A stretch of DNA of 52,744 bases from Prevotella heparinolytica. GTDB taxonomy: Bacteria; Bacteroidota; Bacteroidia; Bacteroidales; Bacteroidaceae. Below, in pieces: positions 7,647-16,676 of the stretch. The number at the start of each line of letters is the position of its first letter. The stretch's first letter is position 1. A model generated the notes under the pieces. That model searched no databases, was not told the DNA's origin, and saw only the letters and a program-made list of their open reading frames with translations. The DNA lies in contig NZ_SLXB01000028.1 in the NCBI RefSeq assembly GCF_004342845.1, positions 1 to 52,744 on the forward strand. Direction: 5' to 3'. The translations under genes were made by a program, and so were the position numbers.

Positions 7647-8567
7647 CTACTTCACTTTGAGTTCATTGATTTCCCTTGCACGCACAAGGTCTTCATTCTC
7701 CACGATAAAGGATTGGTGTCTTCCGCCGTTCTTCTCGTGCATCTCCACAATGAGCTGCTTGTCATCGGGGATGGTGAACTTTTGCAGGGTGAATACCGTG
7801 CGTCCGCTCTTCTGCCCCGCCACGCAGGTGATGTAGTTGTAAGCACGCAGCGGAAGCAGTACCTGCTCCTGCATGGCCGTCTGTTTGGCGACCTTCTTGT
7901 CCACGATTTTGAACGTGATGAAGTCGATGTCGAACGGCACGTTGGACTTGTTGCGCAGTTCCGTATGGAAGTACAGCAGTCCGTTGTGCGAATACAACCC
8001 TTTGAGCAGGTACTGAATACCGAAGGACTTGCTGCCGATGTGCTTCACCGTCCGCCTGTCCTCCTTGTGAATGGATTTCATGATGAGCCTTACCAGCATC
8101 GGGCTTTCGCTTCCGAGTTCCTTGAGATAGACCTCCATGGCGTTGTTCGGACGGTTTACGCTCTCCCCATCGTGGATGAAGTCCGCCATTTCCACATTGA
8201 GTAACAGCGGCTCGTTGGCATACTTGACATTGAATGTGTAGAATGCCCCGTCTTCGGTGATGACGCTCATGTTCGTCTCTTCGTGGAAGTCCTTGACCGT
8301 CGCCTTCACACGGATGACGTTTTCCGCCCCGTCCGCCTTTCCCGCAATGAGATTGGGCGAACCCAGATCCACATAGCGCACGGCAGAGGGGAAGATGATA
8401 TGTACCGTCTTGTCGTAGGTAATTTCCAAGCCGTGAGGCGGTATCATCCGCTCAAAGGCGATTTTGCGGGTCAGCCCCTGATAGAGGTCTCCCGTTGAAG
8501 TCGTTTCCTGTGCGTTTGCACAGACTGCGCCCAGCATCAGGGCGATGGCTAAAACTGTTCTTTTCAT
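7647..8567 (-). CDS. traN: conjugative transposon protein TraN (DUF4138)
   Basis: A 306-residue exported protein with a signal peptide ending at ANAQ (residue 20). The N-terminal half contains TYDKTVHIIFPSAVRYVDLGS, the hallmark of TraN, followed by beta-rich sequence with RNKSNVPFDIDFITFKIVDKK in the second half. TraN is regarded as the VirB9-like periplasmic/outer-membrane part of the Bacteroidota type IV channel. Its start is preceded by a leader motif (CACTTTAATCCAAAG) also seen at other genes in this element. Confidence 0.9.
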   Translation of the reverse strand: MKRTVLAIALMLGAVCANAQETTSTGDLYQGLTRKIAFERMIPPHGLEITYDKTVHIIFPSAVRYVDLGSPNLIAGKADGAENVIRVKATVKDFHEETNMSVITEDGAFYTFNVKYANEPLLLNVEMADFIHDGESVNRPNNAMEVYLKELGSESPMLVRLIMKSIHKEDRRTVKHIGSKSFGIQYLLKGLYSHNGLLYFHTELRNKSNVPFDIDFITFKIVDKKVAKQTAMQEQVLLPLRAYNYITCVAGQKSGRTVFTLQKFTIPDDKQLIVEMHEKNGGRHQSFIVENEDLVRAREINELKVK

Positions 8568-8605
8568 TTTTACTTTGGATTAAAGTGGTGAATAATAACT
8601 GTGAA

Positions 8606-9967
8606 TTACTTGTTGTCCGGTTGGTAGAGCAATACCTTGTATCCTGCTTTGAGATGCACCTTGACGGTGCGCATTTTCTTGGCGAAATACTGCGAGGTGC
8701 CTTGTATCAGTCCCTTCCCAAAATCAGCGGCAAGCTGTGCGCCCGCATCAGTGGAGAAGTTCATACTGCTGCCTGCGGAAGTACCCATTCCTGCGACAAT
8801 CTCCTTGGCGGCACTGCGCTCCATCGAGCCGGGGATGAATATCCCTGCTTGTCCGTCCGTATCGTACACTGCCAATTCCACGGGGATGATGTTCCCGTGA
8901 TATTCCAGCGAAGAGATGAGTACGTTCAGGCGTTCGCCCTGTATCTTCGCCACGCCGACCAACAAGGTGTTCCGAGGGATTTCCTTGCCGGATACCAGCA
9001 TCGGTTCCAAGAGACGGAAACGTACCGTTTGCCCGTCCGTAACCGTCTGCCGGGTATGCACACAGGCGGAGATGGTATTCTTCTCCGTCAGCGGGGCTGT
9101 TCCGATGGCGGTATGGAATATGTAGTTCCTCTCCTTGACATATTCGGAGCGGAAAGTCGAGTCGCTCATCGGCTGTGCCAGAGCCGACACCACTTGTTCG
9201 CTCACGGGGGCAACGGGAAAGGCTGCCGCCTTCCCGTTTCGGGTAGTTGCGACCGCTTTCCCTTCGGAAGCCGTCTCCCCGTCCGATGCCAATACCATAT
9301 TGGAAGAAGACTGTCCACCGCCCGACGGCATATATTTTGCCGCCAACTGATAGGACTTTTCAAGTAGTGCCATCTGGTCGTTCACGGTTATGGCGGGCGA
9401 CTGCTGTTCGCTGCTCATACGGTTTTCCAACTCTGCCAACCGGGCACGCAGTTCTTCCTTTTCAGGGTCTTCCCTCGGTGCTTCATAGAAACTGCCGAGC
9501 GTGCGGTTGATGTCTTGGTAGGCTGATGCCGAGGCGTGGAATCCCTCTTGCGGAGCAGCGGTGCGAGAGCCGAAGCCGTTGTCTCTTTCCGACAAATCTG
9601 TCTTTAATGCCAACTCTTCGGAACTCTGCTCCGGTTGTCCTCCTGTCATTTCCCCGAATATGGAACTGAGGCTTTGCATGGCACGACTTCGTTCCTGCTC
9701 CTTCTGCTCCATCATCTCCTTCTCGTAGGCTTTCTTCTTATCACCGATCAGTTCGGTTGCCATCGGGTCGGGCACTTCCGTGTTGAAGCCCTTGGTCTGT
9801 TTCTCCTCTTCTTTCTCCGATGGAGCGAAGATGAGCCACATAGAGCCTGCAAAAAGCAGAAACATCAGGGGGTAAATGATAAACTTTTTTCGCCTTTGTC
9901 TCTCTTCCTCCGTCAGCTCAGGCGAGGTGCTCGTATCGGAGGCTGTCTTTCTTTTGAATGGGAACAT
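8606..9967 (-). CDS. traM: conjugative transposon protein TraM (VirB10-like)
   Basis: A 453-residue protein with a short cytoplasmic N-terminus, one transmembrane helix (about 30-48, IYPLMFLLFAGSMWLIF), a long low-complexity Glu/Gln/Ser linker, and a C-terminal beta domain (TEKNTISACVHTRQTV to VKVHLKAGYKVLLYQPDNK). This topology is that of VirB10-like scaffold proteins spanning inner membrane and periplasm. It overlaps traL by 50 nt, longer than usual, but no later start precedes the membrane helix. Confidence 0.9.
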   Translation of the reverse strand: MFPFKRKTASDTSTSPELTEEERQRRKKFIIYPLMFLLFAGSMWLIFAPSEKEEEKQTKGFNTEVPDPMATELIGDKKKAYEKEMMEQKEQERSRAMQSLSSIFGEMTGGQPEQSSEELALKTDLSERDNGFGSRTAAPQEGFHASASAYQDINRTLGSFYEAPREDPEKEELRARLAELENRMSSEQQSPAITVNDQMALLEKSYQLAAKYMPSGGGQSSSNMVLASDGETASEGKAVATTRNGKAAAFPVAPVSEQVVSALAQPMSDSTFRSEYVKERNYIFHTAIGTAPLTEKNTISACVHTRQTVTDGQTVRFRLLEPMLVSGKEIPRNTLLVGVAKIQGERLNVLISSLEYHGNIIPVELAVYDTDGQAGIFIPGSMERSAAKEIVAGMGTSAGSSMNFSTDAGAQLAADFGKGLIQGTSQYFAKKMRTVKVHLKAGYKVLLYQPDNK

Positions 9968-10250
9968 AATCGTAATACTTTAATAGGTTGATACTGTCGT
10001 TGGGATAGAGCCGCCTTACTTCAGGGGCTTCTATATGCTCGATTGCCGGTAACGTTTCCTCTTCAGAGTCTCCGTCTGAGAAGATACGGTACAAACCGTT
10101 GAAGAAAACATAGTTGGCAAGGAAAGCGAAGAAAAGAAGCATCGTCAGGACGACATACAGCCTCAGATGAGCGGGGATGCGTCCGCACAGGCGGCGGAGT
10201 CTTGCCTCCGCTCCCTCCTGCATCATTCGGAACAGACTTTTCTTTTTCAT
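9918..10250 (-). CDS. traL: conjugative transposon protein TraL (DUF3989)
   Basis: A 110-residue single-pass membrane protein: a basic N-terminus with EARLRRLCGRIPAHLRLY, then a helix (about 30-50, VVLTMLLFFAFLANYVFFNGLY) and a short periplasmic tail ending in SINLLKYYDYVPIQKK. This matches TraL/DUF3989. It starts within 4 nt of the traK stop and overlaps traM by 50 nt, indicating translational coupling. A small inner-membrane channel component by family. Confidence 0.85.
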   Translation of the reverse strand: MKKKSLFRMMQEGAEARLRRLCGRIPAHLRLYVVLTMLLFFAFLANYVFFNGLYRIFSDGDSEEETLPAIEHIEAPEVRRLYPNDSINLLKYYDYVPIQKKDSLRYEHLA

Positions 10251-10870
10251 CGCTTACGGGTACTGATGTCCTTGTTCTCCACAATCTCGAATCCTTCGAT
10301 ATTGAAGCCATTCGGATTGTCATCGCTGCGGCTCGTATTGAGCAGGCGGCATACGGTCACGAGACTGCGCTCGGTCACGTTGGTCGCACGGATAATCATC
10401 TGCCGGGCATACGTCCGTACCGCATAGGGATAGCTGTCGAAGTCACAGAGAACGCTGTCCACCTGCACGACCTGATTGATATTTCCTGCCACGATACGGT
10501 TGTAGTATCCTTTCTCGGAGAAATCCCGATAGTAATTGTAGGCACTCTTGTCCGCCAAGAGCAGCGCGCGGGAGATATTCCCCTCGATGGCACTCTTATC
10601 GGGCGAAAGAGTGAAAAACAACTCGTGGAAGCGGCGCACGTGCTCCTTGGCTTCCGCGGGTCTGTTCTGCGACAGATCCTGCGACAAGGCGAGCATCAGC
10701 GACTTACCGCCATCCAACACATAGATTTTCTGCCTCTGGGCTTCGGCAAAGGAGTAGGCACTCCATACCGAATACCCCGCAAGGAGAGCACACAGGCAGA
10801 CGACGACCAAGGTAAAGAGGCGTATCTGCCTGAAACTTGTTTCGATATTCTTTAATGACTTAAATTCCAT
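10247..10870 (-). CDS. traK: conjugative transposon protein TraK
   Basis: A 207-residue bitopic inner-membrane protein: MEFKSLKNIETSFRQIRLFTLVVVCLCALLAGYSVW, with the helix at about 18-37, followed by a periplasmic domain (AQRQKIYVLDGGKSLMLALSQD). The opening is diagnostic of TraK. By position and topology it is the VirB8-like component. It overlaps traL by 4 nt and lies 19 nt after traJ. Confidence 0.9.
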   Translation of the reverse strand: MEFKSLKNIETSFRQIRLFTLVVVCLCALLAGYSVWSAYSFAEAQRQKIYVLDGGKSLMLALSQDLSQNRPAEAKEHVRRFHELFFTLSPDKSAIEGNISRALLLADKSAYNYYRDFSEKGYYNRIVAGNINQVVQVDSVLCDFDSYPYAVRTYARQMIIRATNVTERSLVTVCRLLNTSRSDDNPNGFNIEGFEIVENKDISTRKR

Positions 10871-10889
10871 AGCATTTCATTTTTGTTTA

Positions 10890-11975
10890 TTATTCGGGAG
10901 CATTTCCGCTTCTCCTGCGGAAAAGCTGCCCTGCCACCTCCTTGGCTTTATGTCCCGCACTATGCAAGACCTGTTTTCCGTGTCCTCCGGCAAATCCACC
11001 AACGGCTCCGCCCGCAGCACCTGCGATACCGGCACCCTTTCCTGCCGCATAGTTCACGTTTTTACCGTAGTTACCCGCTCCTCCGGCTTGTATTACCCAG
11101 CCCGCAACCGTTGGAATGGTGAAGTAGCCGATAATGCCGATAATCATGAAGACGAGGTACACCCCGTTCGAAGCATCTATCGTATAGGTGGGATCATTCT
11201 GCAACTGCGTGATGTCGTGTTTGAGCATCAGTTCCTGAATCTTTGCCAGCATCGAACTGAACAAGTCCGCCACAGGCAACCACAGATAGATGGAGATATA
11301 CCTCGTGAACCATTGCGTGAGGGTGCTTTGGAAACCGTCCCACACGGAGATGGCAAAGGCTATCGGTCCCAAAATGGAGAGGACAATCAGGAAGAATGTC
11401 CGGAGCGTGTCGATGAGCAGGGCGGCAGCGGCAAAAAGCAGTTCCAAGAGTTCCCGTACCATATTGCGAATCGATTTCTTCAGGTTATACATACCTCGCT
11501 CCACGTACATTCCCGCCATCGTCGCCATATCCGAGGGAGAGATACCGAGTTCATCCAATTTCTTGTCAAACTCTTCGTTACTCACCAGATAGGCTGTTTC
11601 GGGATTCTTCACCATCGCCTCGTATTCCAGCTTGTCCCGCAACTTGCGGTATTCGTCCATGCTGAAAGTCTGCTTTTCGAGCATCTTGTGCGTACCCTGC
11701 ACGACGGGACTGAGCACGCCGTTGATGGTCTCCAAGACCATCGGAAAGAAGAGGATGCAGAGACCGAGAGCGAACGGACGGAGCAAAGGATAGACATCGA
11801 TGGGTTCGGCACGGGCAAGCGTCTGCCATACCCTGAGTGCCACATAGAAGAGTGCGCCCAAGCCCGCAATGCCTTTGGCGACGCCAATCATGTCACCGCA
11901 CATCGGCATCATCTCCGTGTAAAGCGAACGGAGCACCTGATGCAGGTTGTCAAATTCCGCTCCCATGACTACCAA
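10890..11975 (-). CDS. traJ: conjugative transposon protein TraJ (VirB6-like)
   Basis: A 361-residue polytopic inner-membrane protein with several hydrophobic segments (about 26-45, 87-105, 190-215, 265-290) and a glycine/alanine-rich C-terminal tail ending in a basic segment. The start FDNLHQVLRSLYTEMMPMCGDM is characteristic of TraJ. It is the VirB6-like channel subunit of the Bacteroidota conjugation system. It overlaps the traI stop by 7 nt. Confidence 0.9.
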   Translation of the reverse strand: MVVMGAEFDNLHQVLRSLYTEMMPMCGDMIGVAKGIAGLGALFYVALRVWQTLARAEPIDVYPLLRPFALGLCILFFPMVLETINGVLSPVVQGTHKMLEKQTFSMDEYRKLRDKLEYEAMVKNPETAYLVSNEEFDKKLDELGISPSDMATMAGMYVERGMYNLKKSIRNMVRELLELLFAAAALLIDTLRTFFLIVLSILGPIAFAISVWDGFQSTLTQWFTRYISIYLWLPVADLFSSMLAKIQELMLKHDITQLQNDPTYTIDASNGVYLVFMIIGIIGYFTIPTVAGWVIQAGGAGNYGKNVNYAAGKGAGIAGAAGGAVGGFAGGHGKQVLHSAGHKAKEVAGQLFRRRSGNAPE

Positions 11976-12598
11976 TACCTTTCGTTGTCCGTTCCATAGA
12001 GCGAGAGCACCCGGTCGGTGTCCTGCTGCTTCTTGGCTCTGAGATAGCTCACGGAGATGTTCTTGTTCGTGTAGTAACGCACAAGGTTGCGGTAATCCCT
12101 GATTTCCTTGTAGCAGCGATCTACCACGTCCATACGCTCCTTGTCGGTCATCTTCAGCGTGGTGATGTTCACCACCTGCTTGAGTTCCTTGAGCAGGTTG
12201 TTGCTCTCCCCGAGCAGTTTGGTGTAGCCGTTGGCAATGGCGACCAGCTCTTCCGGACGGAAGTTCGAGTCAGAGAGCATCTTCTTGTAGTTCTTCACAT
12301 AGATATCGGAGATTTCTCCGACCATCAAAATCGTCTCCTTTACCCGTTGGGCGTCCCGCACGAGGTTGTTCACCTTTTTCAGGGCATCGTAGTATTTCTT
12401 GCTCTCATTGTAGAGCTTCTCGACCTCCTTGAAGTTGTCAAGCGTGTTCTTGACCGTCTTGGAGGTCTGCACGATTTCCTTGGTCGTGTTGATGATACTC
12501 TGTGCAAGATTGGTGGGGTCTGTGACCACCCACTGGGCGTGTGCATTGCCTGCCAAGAGGCAACCGCACGCCATAAGCATTAAAATTTTCTTTCTCAT
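11969..12598 (-). CDS. traI: conjugative transposon protein TraI (DUF4141, VirB5-like)
   Basis: A 209-residue periplasmic helical protein: signal peptide ending at AHAQ (residue 22), then WVVTDPTNLAQSIINTTKEIVQTS and a long alpha-helical coiled-coil-like region. This matches DUF4141/TraI and resembles VirB5, a pilus-associated subunit. It is separated from traG by 149 nt holding direct and inverted repeats, unlike the tight spacing elsewhere; no traH-like gene lies in that gap. Confidence 0.88.
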   Translation of the reverse strand: MRKKILMLMACGCLLAGNAHAQWVVTDPTNLAQSIINTTKEIVQTSKTVKNTLDNFKEVEKLYNESKKYYDALKKVNNLVRDAQRVKETILMVGEISDIYVKNYKKMLSDSNFRPEELVAIANGYTKLLGESNNLLKELKQVVNITTLKMTDKERMDVVDRCYKEIRDYRNLVRYYTNKNISVSYLRAKKQQDTDRVLSLYGTDNERYW

Positions 12599-12747
12599 TT
12601 TTCAAATTGATTTTAGCGTAGATACAATGTCGTTCGAGCCACTCGGAAAAATCAGTCGAGTAAATCTGAAAATCAGTCGACTGTTTTCTTGAAATATGAC
12701 ATCATATTTTTCGGACTTGTTGTATTACGCGGTTAAACATTCATTGA
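12599..12747 (-). promoter_or_regulatory. operator-like gap between traG and traI
   Basis: This 149-nt gap holds a 12-bp direct repeat AAAATCAGTCGA (12648-12659 and 12669-12680) with starts exactly 21 bp apart, a palindrome CAGTCGACTG (12674-12683), and a perfect dyad AAATATGACATCATATTT (12692-12709). Two-turn spacing of direct repeats suggests protein binding. No clean TAnnTTTG box was found on the minus strand, so promoter activity is unproven. Confidence 0.45.
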
Positions 12748-15234
12748 TTACTCTTCTTCGGCGAGCTGCCTGACGGCAAGCTCCATATTCCCGCCGAGTT
12801 GCTCGGCACGGGCAAGTACGCGCATTTTCTCGGTCTCCTCCGTCGTGTAGGTGAGGTATTCGGCTTTCGACACTTCGGTGGCATAGACAGCAGACTGCAC
12901 ACCTCCCAGTCCGATCCACACCTCCTTGTACGACCGTGTGGCATCGTTGCTCTGGTTGATGGAGAGTATCTGCCCCCGCTCCTTGTCCGTCAGTCCCAAG
13001 AGTGCCTGAATCTGGTCGAACTTGTTCATGTACTTGCGCTGGTCAAGCAGTATCTTGCAATCGGAGTTGTTGATGATGGACTCCTTGACAATGTCTGAGG
13101 AGATGATGTCATCCACCTCCTGCGTCACCACGACCGCCTCACCGAAGAATTTTCTTACCGTCTTGTAGAGATAGCGAATATAACCTGCCATGTTTGCGGA
13201 GGCAATCGCCTTCCAAGCCTCCTCGATGAGGATGACCTTCCGTATTCCTTTCAGACGCCGCATCTTGTTGATGAACAGTTCCATAATGATGATGGTCGTG
13301 ATAGGGAAAAGGATGGGATGATCCTTAATCGCATCAATTTCGAAGACGATAAAGCGTGCATTCAACAGGTCGAGTTGCTTGTCCGAGTTCAGCAGGTAGT
13401 CGTATTCGCCACCTTTGTAGTACGGCTCCAGCACGTTGAGAAAATTGGCCAAGTCAAAATCCTTTTCCCTGACCTTTTTCTCACGGAGCAATGCCGAGTA
13501 GTCGGTGGTGAGATACTCGTAAAAGCTGTTGAACGAAGTAACGAGACCGTCGTCCGTCTTGATACGCTCGATAAAGAGTGAAACGGCATTGGAAAGGGCG
13601 ACCTCCTCCGAACGGGTGGCTGGCTCGTTATCCTTCTTCCAAAGGGTCAGCAGCAGTGTCTTGATGCTCTCCCTTTTCTCCACATCATACACCTTGTCGG
13701 TGGTATAGAAGGGATTGAAGCTGATGGGGCTCTCATCCGAGTAGGTGAAGTATACCCCATCCTCGCCCTGCGTCTTGTGGCGTATCATCTCACACAAGCC
13801 CTGATAGCTGTTTCCCGTGTCCACTAAGACAATATGGGTGTTCTGTTCCCAATACTGCCTCAAGAGGTGGTTGGTGAAGAACGATTTTCCTGACCCCGAA
13901 GGACCCAAGATGAACTTGTTTCGGTTCGTGATGATGCCTTGCTTCATCGGCAGGTCGGAGATGTCGAGATGAATCGGCTTGCCGCTGCGGTCTGCCATCT
14001 TGATGCCGAACGGCGAGAGCGAATCGCGGTAGTTGGTCTCTTCGTTGAAGAGGCAGACCGCCTGTTCGATGAACGTGTAAAAGCTTTCTTCTGCGGGGAA
14101 GTCTGCTTCATTACCGGGAATGCCCGCCCAGAAGAGCGTCGGCATATCCACCGTGTTGTGTCGTGGCTTACACTCCATCAGTGCGAGTTGGCTGCCCACG
14201 TCGTTGCGGATACGGCGGAGTTCCTCCTCGTCCTCGCTCCACGCCAAGACGTTGCAATGACAGCGGACGGAGGTAAGCCCGAAGCTGTATGCCTCGTTCA
14301 GGTATTCGTCAATCCATTGCTTGTTGATTTGATTGGAGCGACTATAACGGGAGAGCGAATGCATATTCCGTGCGCTCTTCTCGAAGCGTTGCAGGTTCTC
14401 GGCACTATCATCAATAAGCACATACTGGTTGTAGATATGGTTGCACGAGAGCAATAACCCTACGGGAGCGGCAAAGGAAAGGCGGCAGTCGCTGCGGTCG
14501 GTGGATAATCGCTCATAGCGCATATCCGTGCCTACCAGCCCGGGCAGGTCTTCCGTATCGGAAAGGGTATGCAGGCAGAGCCGCTTATCGCCGATACGCA
14601 TTTGGTCGGCTTTGAGGTCGATGTCCTCCAAAACCGTCGTGTCGGAGAGGGACAGCGAGAAATACTTCTCAATCAGTCCCGGTGTCTCCGCCGTCCCGAT
14701 AATCTCCTCGTCCGTCAGGCGAGAGAGGCGAATAAAACCGCTTTCGTTCATAATCCGCTCGAATTGCTCGGTCGCTTCAAGGAACTTGCGGGCAGTATCC
14801 CTGTCCCGTACCTCCTTGGGGATGATATGTCCCCGGCAGAGGGTGGAGAAGTTGCTTTGCTGCCGGTTGCGATTCTTGGTCGTCTTGGTCAGGAACAGGT
14901 AGCAGGCGTGATTCAAGAATGGTCGCTCATTGAAGTGTCGCTCGAAACTACGGGAGAGGAAACTCATATTCTCCTTTTGCAAGTCCGGACGGTAGCCCTC
15001 CTTGACAAACCAATCCTGCTTGTGTACGACGCTGTAGGTCGGCAACACCTTGATTGCCTTTACCCAAGAAGAATGGATAGCGGCATACTCCGCACTCGTC
15101 ACCGTATAAAGTTCGGGAAGCTCGACCCGAAAGGCGACCGTAATGTCGGCGTCTTTCGAGAGGATACAGCCCTCTTCGACGGCAAGTAGCGGAAAGCGGT
15201 TCTCCAGCGTAGTGGCTTTCAATAGGTTTCTCAT
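12748..15234 (-). CDS. traG: TraG conjugation ATPase (VirB4-like)
   Basis: An 828-residue VirB4-type ATPase powering pilus assembly and substrate transport at the inner membrane. Walker A is FILGPSGSGKSFF with Lys about 450; a Walker B-like strand IRKVILIEEAWKAI lies further on, followed by VVVTQEVDDIISS. The ATG at 15234 (MRNLLKATTLENRFPLL) overlaps the traF stop as ATGA. A 77-codon upstream extension is proline-rich and out of phase with family starts. The conserved N-terminal VEEGCILSKDADITVAF segment supports this choice. Confidence 0.93.
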   Translation of the reverse strand: MRNLLKATTLENRFPLLAVEEGCILSKDADITVAFRVELPELYTVTSAEYAAIHSSWVKAIKVLPTYSVVHKQDWFVKEGYRPDLQKENMSFLSRSFERHFNERPFLNHACYLFLTKTTKNRNRQQSNFSTLCRGHIIPKEVRDRDTARKFLEATEQFERIMNESGFIRLSRLTDEEIIGTAETPGLIEKYFSLSLSDTTVLEDIDLKADQMRIGDKRLCLHTLSDTEDLPGLVGTDMRYERLSTDRSDCRLSFAAPVGLLLSCNHIYNQYVLIDDSAENLQRFEKSARNMHSLSRYSRSNQINKQWIDEYLNEAYSFGLTSVRCHCNVLAWSEDEEELRRIRNDVGSQLALMECKPRHNTVDMPTLFWAGIPGNEADFPAEESFYTFIEQAVCLFNEETNYRDSLSPFGIKMADRSGKPIHLDISDLPMKQGIITNRNKFILGPSGSGKSFFTNHLLRQYWEQNTHIVLVDTGNSYQGLCEMIRHKTQGEDGVYFTYSDESPISFNPFYTTDKVYDVEKRESIKTLLLTLWKKDNEPATRSEEVALSNAVSLFIERIKTDDGLVTSFNSFYEYLTTDYSALLREKKVREKDFDLANFLNVLEPYYKGGEYDYLLNSDKQLDLLNARFIVFEIDAIKDHPILFPITTIIIMELFINKMRRLKGIRKVILIEEAWKAIASANMAGYIRYLYKTVRKFFGEAVVVTQEVDDIISSDIVKESIINNSDCKILLDQRKYMNKFDQIQALLGLTDKERGQILSINQSNDATRSYKEVWIGLGGVQSAVYATEVSKAEYLTYTTEETEKMRVLARAEQLGGNMELAVRQLAEEE

Positions 15235-15608
15235 TGCTTTTCCTCCTTTCTGTTTTGCAGATTCTTCATCGGTCGGGTTACCGCTCTTTTCCGCTCTCGA
15301 TGGCGGAAGAGACGGGGGATGCGTCGTCGGTTGATGAGGTAGCGGGGATGGCTGTGCAGCGCGGAACGCTTCATCAGCCCGTGTTCCCCGTACTTTCTGT
15401 TTAGGGAGAAAGTCTGCCACACCAGAATGGATGTGGAAGTCCCTCCGAAGCCGATACAGATCCATTGATTGACACCCGCCATATAGAGGATGACAAACAG
15501 CACGAAGAGGGCAAGCAGTCCTCCGGCGAAAATGAACAGATACTGGCTTTTGAGTCCCTGAAACTCCACCGAGCGACCGATTCCCTTGTTGATGGGATAG
15601 GTCTCCAT
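15231..15608 (-). CDS. traF: conjugative transposon protein TraF (DUF4133, VirB3-like)
   Basis: A 125-residue membrane protein: METYPINKGIGRSVEFQGLKSQY, then two adjacent hydrophobic helices (about 26-46 and 48-66) and a basic C-terminal tail. This is the DUF4133/VirB3-like family, which works with the VirB4-like ATPase encoded immediately downstream. It overlaps traG by 4 nt and lies 4 nt after traE. Confidence 0.9.
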   Translation of the reverse strand: METYPINKGIGRSVEFQGLKSQYLFIFAGGLLALFVLFVILYMAGVNQWICIGFGGTSTSILVWQTFSLNRKYGEHGLMKRSALHSHPRYLINRRRIPRLFRHRERKRAVTRPMKNLQNRKEEKQ

Positions 15609-15612
15609 AGGC

Positions 15613-15912
15613 TTAGAGGAAGAAACTTCTTAAAATGGTGGCTGCCACGATAAGGAAAATACAGGCTCCGAACCAGCTTGCGGCGGTCTTCGAGGTGTCG
15701 GGATCTCCGGACGAGAACTTTGAATAGACCTTTACCCCACCGATAAGTCCCACGACCGCACCGATGGCGTAGATGAGTTTCGTGGCAGGGTCGAAATAGG
15801 AAGTTACCATGTTGGTGGCTTGGTTGATGCCCGACAAGCCGTTGCCTTGGGCAAAGGCAGAGGAAATGGAAAGCAGCAGAATGGCTGCGATAAGAAAATG
15901 TCTTTTGGTCAT
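15613..15912 (-). CDS. traE: conjugative transposon protein TraE (DUF4134, VirB2-like pilin)
   Basis: A 99-residue protein with a cleavable signal (ending AFAQ, residue 22) and two hydrophobic helices (about 45-63 and 79-98) separated by KVYSKFSSGDPDTSKTAASW. This is the DUF4134/TraE family with VirB2-like pilin topology. It begins the traEFG block after a 173-nt gap that carries a copy of the recurrent leader motif. Confidence 0.9.
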   Translation of the reverse strand: MTKRHFLIAAILLLSISSAFAQGNGLSGINQATNMVTSYFDPATKLIYAIGAVVGLIGGVKVYSKFSSGDPDTSKTAASWFGACIFLIVAATILRSFFL

Positions 15913-15978
15913 AAATCTTTGTTTTGTGCCGAGAGGATTGGATAGACTCTCCCGACGGATGAATACTGTTGTTACTTT

Positions 15979-15995
15979 CGGATTTTAGTGGTGGC
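15979..15995 (-). promoter_or_regulatory. recurrent leader motif upstream of traE
   Basis: The plus-strand 17-mer CGGATTTTAGTGGTGGC is identical to 43161-43177. On the minus strand it reads GCCACCACTAAAATCCG, related to motifs just before mobA, traN, topB and the 50409 gene. It lies 66 nt upstream of traE. Function unknown. Confidence 0.45.
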
Positions 15996-16085
15996 TCTCT
16001 TAGGGTCAGCCGTACTCTTTTTCTTTCATTGCTTGTTGCATTAAAGGGTTCATACTATTGGGTCAAGACCATTCGGAAGGGGGCG

Positions 16086-16676
16086 TTACGCCTTTTCGCC
16101 GCTGTAAAGCTCCTCGAAACGGGCACGGACGATTTCATCGATCGTGGCTGAGCGTTTCGCATCGCTTCGGAGCGTTTCCATCAGGCGGGTTCCTTCCAAC
16201 GCTCTCAGCGTATCGCCGGTACTCTGTCGCTCTGCTTCGGTGTGGGCGTGGCGGTGAATGACCGATAAGGCTTCCAGCACCCGTTCGAAATCAATTCCCG
16301 TGGCATATTCGCTTTCTCCCTGTATGGGAAGTTCCTCGTCTTCCTCTTCAAACGATGGAGCATCCGAAGACTCATACACCAAAGGAATCTCATCTATGTC
16401 GGGCTGTTCATCCGCCTCTTCCAATGGCTCTTGTCCGTTTTCGGGAGCAAATGTAGATGCCTTTTTTGCTTCCGCCTCGTCTTTTGGATAACTGCGTACT
16501 TGTGGCGTCGAGTGGCTGAGTTTGAAGTGACTTTTACCGATGATTTCAGCTTCAGAGACCATTTGGCAAGGCTTTTTCTCAATTGCCCTGTTCTTCCTTT
16601 TTCTTCGTTCATACGAGAGAAAAAGAAATAGCCACAGGAGATAGAGCAAGAGAGCGGCAAGGACTATTCGGTACAT
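16086..16676 (-). CDS. membrane-anchored hypothetical tra protein
   Basis: A 196-residue protein with one N-terminal transmembrane helix (about 3-21, IVLAALLLYLLWLFLFL), a basic stop-transfer segment YERRKRKNR, a long acidic linker, and a helical C-terminal domain from about 125 (IDFERVLEALSVIHRHAHTE) to the end. It overlaps the upstream ParA-like gene by 13 nt. No family is recognised; position in the traA-traE interval suggests a TraC/TraD-like accessory. A promoter-like element (16448-16506) lies inside its coding region. Confidence 0.65.
   Translation of the reverse strand: MYRIVLAALLLYLLWLFLFLSYERRKRKNRAIEKKPCQMVSEAEIIGKSHFKLSHSTPQVRSYPKDEAEAKKASTFAPENGQEPLEEADEQPDIDEIPLVYESSDAPSFEEEDEELPIQGESEYATGIDFERVLEALSVIHRHAHTEAERQSTGDTLRALEGTRLMETLRSDAKRSATIDEIVRARFEELYSGEKA
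16448..16506 (-). promoter_or_regulatory. 16-mer element plus -7 box, internal promoter for traE onward
   Basis: On the minus strand GCCACAAGTACGCAGT (16506-16491) is followed after 35 nt by TACATTTG (16455-16448), a perfect TAnnTTTG box. The same 16-mer and spacing (36 nt) occurs at three other promoters here. It lies within a coding sequence and would drive traE and following genes with a leader of about 530 nt. Confidence 0.6.

Noticed and set aside
10950..11999. 349-codon plus-strand frame opposite traJ
   Set aside because: It is the antisense shadow of a clear membrane protein gene and is rich in His, Arg and Gln without motifs.
16491..16511. 16-mer copy explained only as coding similarity
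   Set aside because: It encodes PQVRSYP here, but the other three copies are non-coding and keep the same distance to -7 boxes, so regulation explains it better.
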